A stretch of DNA of 64,000 nt. It comes from Calycina herbarum. Lineage: Eukaryota; Ascomycota; Leotiomycetes; Helotiales; Pezizellaceae. Each line of letters begins with the position of its first letter. Position 1 is the stretch's first letter. Below the pieces are notes generated by a model, which was not told the origin of the DNA, ran no database searches, and worked only from the letters and a program-made list of their open reading frames with translations. The position numbers and the translations under genes were made by a program. Where the stretch lies: NCBI GenBank assembly GCA_001414485.1, contig LLEY01000093.1, positions 1 through 64,000 on the forward strand. The letters are read 5' to 3'. Below, piece by piece: positions 1 through 11,081 of the stretch.

Positions 1-646
1 CCCCCTCGTCTCCCGTCGTCCCCGCTCCACCATCCGCTCAACCTTCATCCGGTTCCCCAAAAATTGCAACTTGGGAAACGCACTCTGCTGTCCGACGTGC
101 AGCATCCGTGCCAGCTGCTCAGGATTCGGATCGCTCAGGATGCGCCAGAAATCCGAGATCACCGAGCGCGGCCAGATCGTGATGGTGCCCGAGAACTGCT
201 GCAGCCAGATCTCGGACCAATCCTGTCCCAGGGGCCGAGGAAGTAACTCCAGATGTCGCAGGACCTTGAGCCATTTATTCAGATCGAGCTTGAGGTATTG
301 TTCCGCCGCCGAACCGAGGAAGCCGCCTCGCCAGCCGCGACCGCGACGATGGGTGACGGGTTGCCCGACGGAGCCGCGCGAGGAGAAGAAGAAGAGGTTG
401 ATGTGTGGGTTGACCTGCGAAACGATGCTAAAGTTGACGTTGAAGTAGAGGTTGAGTGCCTTCAAGTGGATGTCGGTACGGAGGGAGCCGTCTTTCCATT
501 TGTGGCCAAAGGAGTAAGGAACTAGAGTGCCCTTTGGAGTCTTCATCATGAGGACGACGGGATTTAAGATTCCTAGGACGGCGGCGGAGGCGAGGACTAC
601 AGACCAGATTACACAGTCTGGGCTTGTAAGGTAGTTTGTGAGAATC

Positions 647-695
647 CTTAATGAATGTTAGTTTTGGGTTTAGCGAGTAGGAAAGGGGAACATAC
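647..695 (-). other. Intron 2 of the patatin-like gene
   Basis: This 49-base intron begins GTATGT and ends AAG, with ACTAACA as branch site. Splicing completes a Thr codon (AC plus G) and connects the SPT motif to ILTNYLTSPDC, as in the family. Confidence 0.8.
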
Positions 696-1176
696 GTTGG
701 AGAATAAGGGTCAGCGGGAACGCAAGAAACATTCAGAATCCTCCCTGTCCTCTCATACGCCTCTCGGAAAGTCATACTTCCCCTAGAGAACCAACTACAC
801 TTCTTAGCCCACTCCAAGGAATCAAACCTCGCTCCAGTTTTCCACCAGCGAGGTCCCCAAGTTGAGAATGGCTCGGAGCAAGCATCTATTCTCCCAGCAA
901 GTGCTGGAACAAGTAACTTCTTAAGCTCTTCATTAGTACGGGTTACAACCAAGGCGGCGACAAGAGCTCCACCGGAAGTACCAGTGATGACTTCAGGTAA
1001 GAGGTCGGCGTCGAGAAGGGCCTTTACTACACCAAAGTGATAGTATGCGAATGAAGCTCCCCCAGAAAGACATAATGCCGTACAACCAAAATTAGTCTAC
1101 ATTCGCTTAAAAAGAGCTCTCTTCTCATCAGCTCCAAGCTGAGTAGTCTCAGCAAGAAGCCTAACCCCTCTCTCAA

Positions 1177-1231
1177 CTACTCCAAGTCAGCTCGCCATCC
1201 AAAACCCATGTCCCAAATATCGAAAACTTAC
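1177..1231 (-). other. Intron 1 of the patatin-like gene
   Basis: This 55-base intron begins GTAAGT and ends TAG, with a GCTGAC branch site about 10 bases before the acceptor. Removing it joins codon GAG-C to TT-GAG in phase 1 and restores the patatin frame. Confidence 0.8.
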
Positions 1232-2255
1232 GCTCATCAATAAACTACTGTACCAAATTCTTCGTCCCATAATAAGTCTGCGAATACAACCTTAAGTTCT
1301 CCACCCCCACAAAATTACTCTTCACACACGCCTTCACCAGCGCCTTCAAATCCAGCACCGCCTTCTGCCTCGTCCCACTCGCATTCCCCCTCTCCCCACT
1401 CTCCACCTTACGCCTACACTTCCGCAACGACTCCACCACCCGCTTCACAGTCTTATGATCGTAATACGCAAAGTTCTCATCCTCCCTCCACTTATCATTC
1501 CCCAAATATCGATCGAGCTCCTTCGCAGCCCGCACCCAATCCGCATAACTCTCCGCACTCTGAAGTTTCCTCCGTAACCTCTCGCGTTTACCCCTCCACG
1601 CAATAAAATGCTCGTAGAGCCAGATGTAGAGACGGGTGAGCATGTAACTCGCGCCGAGGCCTAGGACCCATGCTCCTACGACGGCGAGAAAGGGCCATTT
1701 GAGGAGGGTATACAGATAGCCCTCTCTGGTCTCGTCTCTACTCCGTCTAGGCTTCCTCGTTCGCCCCTTGATCTTCTTCTTCTCACCGTTTCCTCCCCTC
1801 CTCCATGATTTCCTCGGCGGGTTGACAGGCGCCCAATCATTCTGGGCCGTGATGAAGAAACTCTCCTTCCGATTCGGTGTCCTAGGAGAAGGGCTTCTCA
1901 GGGAAGGACTCGTAATCCCACTTCCCGTACCGAGCGACAGCGAGCTTGCGAGCCCAGTCAAGTTTCCAAGTCCATTTGTATTCGTCCCAGTACCCAAACC
2001 CACAGAACTTCCCCTCAACTCAGCAGTACCCAACGTCGGACTAACAGGTCCAAAGCTCCCCCGTCTATCAGACACACTCCCCGCAACGCTATTCTCCTCA
2101 CTCGCACTCTGCTCCGGCGCCGCCAGCGCATTTGCAAACGCAATCACGTCGTCGTACGAGAGGAACTCGTAGTTGAAGTCAGGCAAGAGCGAGGAATCGA
2201 AGCCCTCAGGACTATGCGGTGCAGGCCCGTCGGTTTCGCGCGAGAGGTCTGCCAT

Positions 2256-2937
2256 TGTTTTCCTTTGATCCCTTCTGTGCAAAAAATTCGAGTATTCGTT
2301 TCTCGTCGTCTGCGAAGATGTTTGTCGTATCGTGTCGAGCTCTCAAGCTCTCGACGTATCGTGTCGTTTGTAAAATCGACCGTTTGCTTAACACCGCACA
2401 ACTACCTCAAGAAAACTTCCTCCACAAGCTTAATACCATGAGACATTTGCCATCCAACCGTTCGGCTACGTTATTTGTGTACGGCAACGAAAAGCGAGGA
2501 ATGTAAAAACGTATGGGTTGTCAAAATTGATCTCTGGAATGCGGCATGGGACGAGACAGGAGCACGAGGTCCGATTCTCAACATCCGCAGATAACGTATC
2601 TTTTTTGGGCCTTGGGAAGGCAAATCTGGGGTAGGGTGATTTATGTGTGATTTCATTTTCCATTGGTAACATTTTATTCAATGCCTATCCATCTGATTCT
2701 GTGATAGAAGTTTTTGCATCTACACTTGGATAGAGAAGATTTAAGCTCTCGAGGTACATTTGGCGGGGTCGACTGTTGGGGTGGATGGTTCCAACCCAAC
2801 TAACAACGCGGAATGAAAGCCATCCGCAATCCCAACACAACCCCAACCCATTTCCTAATTATAAACCTCACGAACAATGTTGGAAACTCTCTGTGAGTTT
2901 TAATTAAACTGTCGAATTACGCCACGCCAAGAAATAC
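2256..2937. other. Upstream region of the patatin-like gene
   Basis: I see no gene here. The overlapping short ORFs on both strands have no recognisable domains and no spliceable continuation. Base composition is ordinary and CpA/TpG are retained, so this stretch has not been RIPed. It presumably holds the promoter and 5' leader of the minus-strand lipase gene. Confidence 0.5.
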
Positions 2938-3022
2938 AGGTAGCCAATGAGAATATGGTTTCTGGCACTCGGGAACTTGTGATGTTCATGAGTGCCAGTA
3001 TATATACTATGATTGGCTTACC
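2938..3022. repeat. Imperfect foldback (long inverted repeat)
   Basis: Two arms of about 30 bases pair around a 19-base loop. The inner 9 bases are perfect: CTGGCACTC at 2962-2970 against GAGTGCCAG at 2990-2998. The outer arms pair AGCCAAT (2942-2948) with ATTGGCT (3011-3017). A second 12-base palindrome, GTGATATATCAC, lies at 3047-3058. This could be a small foldback/MITE relic or a paired CCAAT-type regulatory site. Nothing here codes. Confidence 0.55.
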
Positions 3023-3176
3023 AAAATGAAGGGAACACTAACTCTAGTGATATATCACGACGACCAAGGAGCTCGTGTGAGATTGTTTTTTATTCTACAA
3101 TAGTGATTTAAAATTTAGAGTTAGCATTTTGATATTTTTTTATCTTAGAATGTAACGTATAAAATATATGCCAGAA

Positions 3177-3214
3177 AATGTGTGCTAGCATAAAATGTGT
3201 GCTAGCATAAAATC
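3177..3214. repeat. Tandem 17-base repeat
   Basis: The unit AAAATGTGTGCTAGCAT occurs twice back to back. GTGCTAG inside it recurs at the start of each larger unit of the array that follows, so the two are probably related. Confidence 0.7.
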
Positions 3215-3220
3215 ATCATT

Positions 3221-3495
3221 TGTACTAGCCCTTTTAGGTCAGCCCAACTATGAAAGCCTAAAAAAAGTGACAGCCTAGATATGCTAACACTATAATAGGG
3301 CTACCACATTTGTGCTAGCCCTTTTAGGTCAGCCTAACATATGAAAACCTAAAAAAAAGTAGCAGCCTAGATATACTAACACTCTAATTTAGCTGCCAAA
3401 TTTGTGCTAGCCCTTTCAGGTTAGTATAACTATAATAAATCTAAAAAAAATTAATAGCCTAGATAAGCTAACACTATAATAGGGCTGCTATATTA
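3221..3495. repeat. Three tandem 90-92 base hairpin-like units
   Basis: Units start at 3221, 3311 and 3403. Each opens with TGTGCTAGCCCTTTT (first base pattern TGTACTAG in unit 1) and closes with AGGGCTACCACA or a mutated form, which is nearly the reverse complement of its own start. The inner parts TTTTAGG and CCTAAAA also pair. Each unit could therefore fold as a hairpin with terminal inverted repeats. The third copy shows more CpA-to-TpA change, placing the array at the RIP boundary. Confidence 0.75.
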
Positions 3496-5345
3496 AGACA
3501 GTCTTGAAGTTCTCAGATACTAACGTTACTACGGAGGGCTATACCGAGGTATAATCTGTAGCACGTGATTGCTTACGACAGCTACGTATTCTACCTTATT
3601 ATTCCCTCTAGTTATATTAAGATATCGGAAATATAAACACCTGCGACTGAGAAAATTTAGAGGGAGAGGATAGATAGACTTGAAGTTAATCTTGAAAGTG
3701 TTAAAAACAGTTATAAAAGTAATAAGATTTATAGAATAGATATAATATAAGATAACCAGTAGAAGCGGCAGCTAAGGAACCTAATATACTTTGAAAAGAT
3801 TAAGCAAAGCACTTCTTTTATACTATGTATATTCTTTTCATAGAGTAACTATCTATATTTATATAACTTCGTAAGTGTAATAGCTATTATAAAACACTAA
3901 TAACACGTCTTACTCTTTATTAGCTAGTCCTACGTATAAGCTAAGATAGTAGCTCTTCTTAAATAGCAGCCTCTTCTCTAAGATAACACTCTAAGGTTAT
4001 TCTTTATCTTTAGGTACTAGATATTATAAAGAGGTTCTTAGCTATAGATCCTAGTATAAAAAGTTCTATACTAAGCTAAATTATTATTAAAGCTTTAATT
4101 ATAATATTTAAATAGTAACTTTAAGATAAGTAAGAGTGTTAGAGAATGTCGAAGAGATTAATAGATACTCTTGTAAAAACTTCTACCTTTGAAACAGCTG
4201 CTATAGAACGTATCTTCTTAGACTATAGAAGACGAGTAGCCTAGCTTATATTATATTATACAACGCGTATCTAAGAGAAGTAAAATACTACGATCGCTTT
4301 ATTCTACGAGGTATCTCTAGAGATTCGGAAAAATACTACGAGAGAGTTAGTAGGCTTTAAGTAATACTCTTCTATTACTAATATTATTTATAAAATATCT
4401 TATAAACGTTACTATAAGTAGTCTATCCGCTTCTACTTTATTTCTAACTACGGCTTCTAATAGATCAGTCTCTAAAGAAATAATAAAATCCTACTTCTAA
4501 TCGTTACTATAAGTAATTTAACCGCTTCTACTTCCTTTCTAACCGTAGTTCTTAATAGGTTATCGGCTCTCGAAGACTTAATAAAATTCTCTAATATTAT
4601 TAGCGACTTTAGTAATACTAAATAAGACGTAAAATAGATTAATCGTATTAGCTAGCTTTATAAGATTATCTCTAGAGAAGACTTAAAGTATCTCTATAAT
4701 AATACCCGTCTCTCTAAGCAACGTAGCTTAGCTATCTAAACTCGAATATACTTTATAATAAAGAATAAAGAACGTTTTTAATAAGAGAATATATAATACT
4801 ATTAAAAGAGATAGTATTTAACATAATAGAACAACCTATCTAAAAGCTACTATAGAGATAGCCTTTCCTATCTAGGTTATAGACGACTATATTATAATCT
4901 TAGCTATATACGAGAGTAAGGTAGAAGATCTTATAAAGGCTTTATTCAACGTATAAGTAGAACTGCGAAGACAGATTCGGTCTCTAATCCTTTCTAGAGA
5001 GGTTAAAGTAGCGCCTTCTTCTAAAATAACTATAAAAGGCGTTACTTATAGTACTCTTCTAGATATCTTCGGTCCTAAGATCTATAAAGTAGCTATAGTA
5101 AGTAATATATATAAGAAGGAAGTAATAGATAGAGTTAACGTATTATAATATATATTAATAATCTTTCTAGCTAGTTCTAGAGATATAGTTATTATTAACT
5201 TAACTCTAGAGACGCTAAGAGCTATTTAAATAAGTAATAAGATATTCTTTTAAAACTTTTCTTATATTTTCTATAGTTAAGCTATATTATCCTTTCTTTA
5301 CTTAGTCTCTAGTAAAGTATAGTAAAATACCTAATAGTAGCTTTA
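3496..5345. other. RIPed AT-rich sequence with an unidentified coding relic
   Basis: From about 3640 CpA and TpG nearly vanish. A plus-strand frame at 4834-5229 reads 131 codons with only TAA/TAG interruptions at likely Gln sites (residue runs such as SKVEDLIKALFNV and VTYSTLLDIFGPK), so it looks like a decayed protein of unknown family. A 95-base segment is tandemly duplicated with divergence (starts 4407 and 4502). I could not assign the rest. Confidence 0.4.
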
Positions 5346-5801
5346 TATAACGAAACTTAAACGAACTAAACAAAGATAACTAAGTCTCGAAGGTTAGTAT
5401 ATAGATAAGAAGTATAGATACGCCGGGTTGTTTACTTAGAAGTGAACTCGTTACTTATATTAAAGATATTAAATAAGATAATAAGATTAATAACTAAAGT
5501 TAAGTACGAAGCTCTTATCTAATAGTAGAAGTGCTAGTCTTATATAGAACCTTCGTTTATATTAGAGTCCTGCTTAGTAAGAGTCTCGAAGATAGAGTCT
5601 AACTCTATTTCTAGGGCTTCTTAAAACTAGACTCTATTACCTAACTACTTCTAACTAAGTTATATAATATAACTATAATAAGATTCCTAGGATTATATAT
5701 CTATCTAATCTCTTCTTTCTTTTAGAGTTATAATAGTATTCGTCTTATTAGAGCGCTACTTAGACTTTATTTATTTATATACTAGTATATAATTTATAAT
5801 A
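5346..5801 (-). repeat. Chromovirus 1, 3' LTR (type A U3)
   Basis: 456 bases, the same length as its partner at 13614-14069. On the minus strand it ends GTTTCGTTATA, where the original terminal CA has become TA. The U5 half is shared with chromoviruses 2 and 5, but the U3 core matches only chromovirus 7. Confidence 0.85.
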
Positions 5802-8800
5802 CTATCTTCTTCTTAGCCTAGTATATCTCTATACTAGAATATAACTTCTAAAATTTATTATTTAGAAAGATATTATTCTTTCTTTATATATAAATATATC
5901 CTCCTCTTATATTAAATAAAAAGAGCGTCTAGCTCTTACTATATAAATCGAATCTATATAACGTCTTATAGAGACTTGTTCTTTTTATTATAAACAGTCT
6001 TATTACTACTTTCTAGAGCTTTCTAAATCCTTTTAATATTCTAGGTATATTTAGTTAAAAAGATCTTATAATAGTTCTAGTTATCTTAATATTTCTCTTC
6101 CTAGACTTTGAAAACCTATATATCGATTTTTCTTTAGTCTTTTATATAAACGACTCTCTATTACTCTTCTAAGTCCTTCTTTTTTAAGTCCTTCTCTTAA
6201 GTCCTCGTCTTCTTAGTTTCTTGTTTTTAAGATAGTCTCTTTTATTAAATAGATGCTTTCTAATAATGTTTCTCTGTCTAACCCTAGTTCTAAGTTCTAG
6301 GCAGCCTTAGGTTTCGTTAGTAGAATTCTTAAAGTTCTTCTAAGTAATAGATAAGGCTTTCTTTTAGTTTCTAAGTATTTTCTAAGTATAGATAATCTAT
6401 TTATTTAATTAAATACTTAAGTCGTCTTTTAATAGTTTTATAGTTAAGAATCTTCTTAATCTTATATTCTATATTTAGGTTTACTAGTTAGATTTCTATA
6501 TATAGAGCTAGTAGTACTCCTAGTAGTACTAGTTTAAGTAAGGATATATAGAATACTAGGTAGATGTTTATTATCTTTAATAGTACTAGTTTATAATTTA
6601 AAGGTCTTTTAACTTATTTAATTTTAAATAGTTTAAGTTTTTTATAATCTAGTTTATTACTTAGTCTTTTTATATTAATATTTTTTTATACTAAGTAGAC
6701 TTTATCTTTCTCTTTTAGTATTAGCTTCTAACTATGTTATTTATTATAGTAGTATATATTTCTTTTAGCTATAAACTATAAGTCTTCTATAAGTTCTTTA
6801 TATAACCTCTTAATCTTTAAGACCTAAATATAAGTAAGTTAATTATTAATAGTTATAGATAGTAGTTCTTAGTATACTAATAATTTATATTTATAATTAG
6901 TATAAAATAGTATAATAAGTATTATTTCTATTACTAAACTATTATAAGTAAACTATACTAAGAGTAGTAGTTTTACCTAGTTATCTTACTAGTAGTTTAT
7001 ATAATAATAAAGGTATATTTTAACTACTTAATTTATTTGTTTATTTCCTTTATTTGTTTAAAAGTAGAAAGCTATAGAGAGTTTTCTTTTTATACTTAAT
7101 TACTTTATAAGAGTAATCTAAAATTTTAATATAAAGAGTTTATCTCTATCTAAGAGTATTTCTTTAGATAGTTTATATTTTAAGACTACTTCTCTAAAGA
7201 ACGTAAATACTAATTCCTTAGCTATACTTAACTCTATATATACTATTAGAATTATATACTTTATAAGTTGTTTTATAATAACTAGGATTATGTTATACTT
7301 AACTCTTATTATTAGATCTTTAGATTTTAGTAATTTAATAATAAAATCTATAGATATTAATTTCTAAGATATTTATAATATTAAAGTAGTATTTATCTAT
7401 CTATAAAAAGTATAATAGAAAGCCTTATTCCTAGTATAGGTATTATATTCTACTATTACTTTCTTAACTATTATAGATAATTAATTAATATAGTAGTATT
7501 ATCTTATCTACTAAAGAGTTCTATAAATCCCTTAGTAGCTATAAGTAGGCGTAGTATAGTATTCTTATATAAACTCCTTTATATATAAGCTAGGAACCTA
7601 TAGTTTCCCTTTTATATACTAGTTATAACCTTTATAAATACTTTAAATTTTATCTATCTAAATGTTGTTTATTACTACTATCTTATATATAGTAAGTACT
7701 AAGTTACTATTTTTATTATATTTTAATATTACTATATTAATATATTTTTTTTTTTCCTTATAGCTTAGTTTCTAGCTTAGAATATTAGCTTAAGCGTTAC
7801 TTATTCTACTAATATATCGAATAATTATCTTAAATTCTACTAAAGTTTTAAACTACCTAGCTAAGCGTCTAGTAATAAGTTCCTTAGTTATAGTAAATGT
7901 TTTTAGATTCAGATAATTAGTAAGTACTATTACTAGGTATAACATATCTTAGAGGTAAATCCTCTATTCTTTAAGAGCTAGAACAATAGCTATAAGTTCT
8001 TTATTATAAATACTATAGTTCTATTATACTATATTAAAAGTTTTTAAGAAATATACTATAAGTATAAGTTTTCCTATCTTATTTAGTTATAGATATATAG
8101 CGCTTACTACTATATCTAAGATATTTATTTCTATTATACTAAGTTTTTTATAATTAAAATTATATAAGATAGGTTTTACTATAAACCGTTCTTTAATTTC
8201 CTAGAAGGCCTTTTTAGCCTTCTTATCTTAGATAAAAGTTATAGTTTTTCTAGTTAGTATTAACGTAGGTTTTATAATTTTTATATAGTCTTTAATAAAT
8301 AGTTACTAGAAATTAACAAATCTTAAAAAAGATTATATATCTTTAACGTTTTTTAGTAATTCCTATTTAACAACTATATAGATCTTTTCTAGATCTATTT
8401 CTATTTTTCCTAAGCTAAATACCTGTCTTAAGAAGAGAGTTCTTTTATTTATAGTCTGTTTTAATCCTAATTAATCTATAAGTGTTCTATTAATCTAGTT
8501 TTATAAATTTCTTTACTTAGCCTAACTTATCTTATAAGTACTAGCTAGTTAGTAATAAATAAGCGTTCTTAATTATTACGTTATTTAATTCTCTATAGTT
8601 AATAGATACTCGTCTATTTAGATCGTTCTTTTTCTTAATAATAAGTATATTTAAAGAGATAGACGATTTAGATTTTTAAATATATCTCTTCTTTATTCCT
8701 TATTAGATATAACTTTCTAATAAAGCTAAGTTATTCCAGTTATATAGTCGAAGCTTCTACTTCTTAAAGTTATAACCCTTTATTAATTTAATCTTATAAT

Positions 8801-11081
8801 CCTATAATTAATATTTAAGAAGAGTATATATATCTTCTAAGTCTTCGAACAACTTTATAAATTCTTTATACTATATAGGTATTTTATTATTAGCTTTCTT
8901 ACTAACCTATAAAGGACCCTAGATAAGGTATTCTAATACTTTAGAAGAGGTAGTACTAACCTTATTCTAATCTTAAAGTTATAAACATAAACCTATATAT
9001 TTATATTAACTAAAGGTTATCGTTCTAGCCTTCTAATCGATTTCTAGATTATGTTCTTAAATCTATAATATACTAAGTATTACTTTCTTACTCTCTATTT
9101 TAATAATATCGAATTATATATTTAAATAGTATTCTTTAATATTAACTTTTACTAGAATAGTTTACTAATTAATAATCCTATTTTAGTATATAACATCTAT
9201 TCTATCGACTACTCTTAGATAATATAGTCTTATTTCTTTAATTAGAACGTTTAGCTTCTCTTAAGCTATTAAAGAAATAAAGTTACTTATTACTCCTAAG
9301 TCTATTATAACTTATAACTTCTTCTCTTATATTTCTATAGTTATTACTAACTGTCTTTCTTCTAAAGTAGTATTTAACTTTACTTTAATATATTAGACTT
9401 TAAAAGATTAATTTTCTTAATTATAATTCCTTCTCTCCTCGTTATTATACTATAGAAAGAATCTTACTCTTTCTTTATTAGTATATACTACCTTATATAC
9501 TAATCTATATTCTACGATTTCTATAGTCTTAGGAATTCCTCTTATAAATCGTTTTAGTAATTATCTATAATTATATTAGATCTATTTATAACTAGTTTCT
9601 AAAATAGCTTCTATAAACTATAGTTCTTCTATATATAAGTAATCTAAAATAGCTTTAAGTATACTTATTTCTAGTTTTATATATTAAACCTTAAATATAT
9701 AGTCTCTTAAATTCGAGACTAAGGAAAGAATACTACTCCTCTTTTATTAGATAAGACTATCTTATATATCTGATAATATTCTACTATTCTAGTAGGTTCT
9801 AGTAAAATTCCTTTAAATCGTTTTTATAATAACTAGTCTATAATTAGGCTTAGTTTATATTATATCTATTATATTATTATTTTCTAAACTGTTTTTATAA
9901 ACTATAGTTCTCTTATTAATAGATAGTAAAATTCTTCTAGTTCTATTTTAGCTTATCTAGTTATATTAAGCTCTCTTTATTCCTAGAATAGTATACTAAA
10001 TAGCTACTATAAGTTATATTTTCTAAATACTAGTCTATTATTCCTAATTAATATAACTATAATATATTATTTAAATTCTTTTAGTATAATATCTTTAAGT
10101 AGTATTCTAAGAAAAGAGGTTTTAATCTATCTCTTAAATCCTATTAAGACTTACTATATCTATATACTAATCTTATCTAAAATATTATATATCCTTTATA
10201 TATCCTCTAATTTAGAGTAGCTAAGCTTCTTAATTAGTTGTTATTTATATTTTAGTTCTTTTCTCTTAATAGTTTCTTACTTAGTAATTAAGCTAACTAG
10301 AGTTATTATCTTAAGATTATTTCTTATAACTATATATATTATTAAGATAGTTAGATTAACTCCTTATATAGTATAAGGACTCTAGAAGTCTAGCTTTTAA
10401 CTATTAATATATATCTATTAATTTCCTTATTTAAATATTTTAAGAAAGGCCTAAGTTTCTTTAACTTTAGAGTCTTTATTTCTAATTTCTCCTTCTAAAC
10501 TAGAAGATAAGTCTAATGTTTCTAATAAACTAGTTAATAATAGTAATTCGTATTCTATTTAAGAATGTTATTTAGATACCTCTACTAATTATATATTATA
10601 ATTTTCTTTAAGAAGTAGGTCTCTATTATTATTAGTATCTTATATACTACTAAATTCTTCGTTGTTTTTAATCTAGATTCTATATTCTTACGTTTTAAGT
10701 TCCTTATTTATAAGTTTAATATAATTAGTTAAGACTACCTATTATTAAATAGTAGTATTAATTTATTTCTTTCTCTTAAAGTCTTTCTTCTTACTACACT
10801 TATTTACTCTATAGCCGAGGAGGCTATAGTTATAATATAAGTTCTACTTACGTCAACGATTTCACTCTTCTTAGAAAAGTCCTCCTTTCTTTAGAAAGGT
10901 TTTCTTCTATATAACGTTCGCCTCTTTACTATATTTAGTATAGGAGTGTTTCTACTTTTCTAATCTCTTACTCTTTTCTCTATACTTAAGATTACTCTTC
11001 TTAAATTCGTATAAGCAGTTGTCTAACTAGACAACTTCCTTAATTATATCTATAATAGTTAAGAATTATATATTCTATTTA

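Larger units (their letters stand above)
1..2255 (-). pseudogene. Patatin-like phospholipase (DUF3336 type), partial at left edge, two in-frame stops
   Basis: Family members are membrane-associated triacylglycerol lipases/phospholipases. Three exons on the minus strand fit: 2255-1232, 1176-696 and 646 to the window edge (717 codons; the family is about 700-740 residues, so little is missing). ATG 2253-2255 is the first in frame. Order: Ser/Thr/Gly-rich N-terminus, membrane segment near residues 188-216, DUF3336 region, patatin core with LSGGASFAYYHFG (378-390), nucleophile Ser409 in GTSGG and Asp554 in KDGS. The catalytic Ser/Asp pair is intact. Introns 1177-1231 (GTAAGT...TAG, branch GCTGAC) and 647-695 (GTATGT...AAG, branch CTAAC) keep the frame. 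TAG codons interrupt at 1245-1247 (codon 337) and 1097-1099 (codon 368); both fit Gln CAG to TAG, a CpA-to-TpA change. I infer a recently disabled gene beside a RIPed block. Sequencing error or readthrough is possible. Confidence 0.8.

Noticed and set aside
64..525. Three overlapping plus-strand ORFs at the left edge
   Set aside because: They lie antisense to the patatin exon, whose minus-strand frame is continuous and matches the family.
1768..2172. 134-codon plus-strand ORF
   Set aside because: Antisense shadow of the Ser/Thr/Gly-rich N-terminus of the lipase gene.
2144..2681. Cluster of short ORFs upstream of the lipase gene
   Set aside because: No domains, overlapping on both strands, and placed where the promoter and leader are expected.
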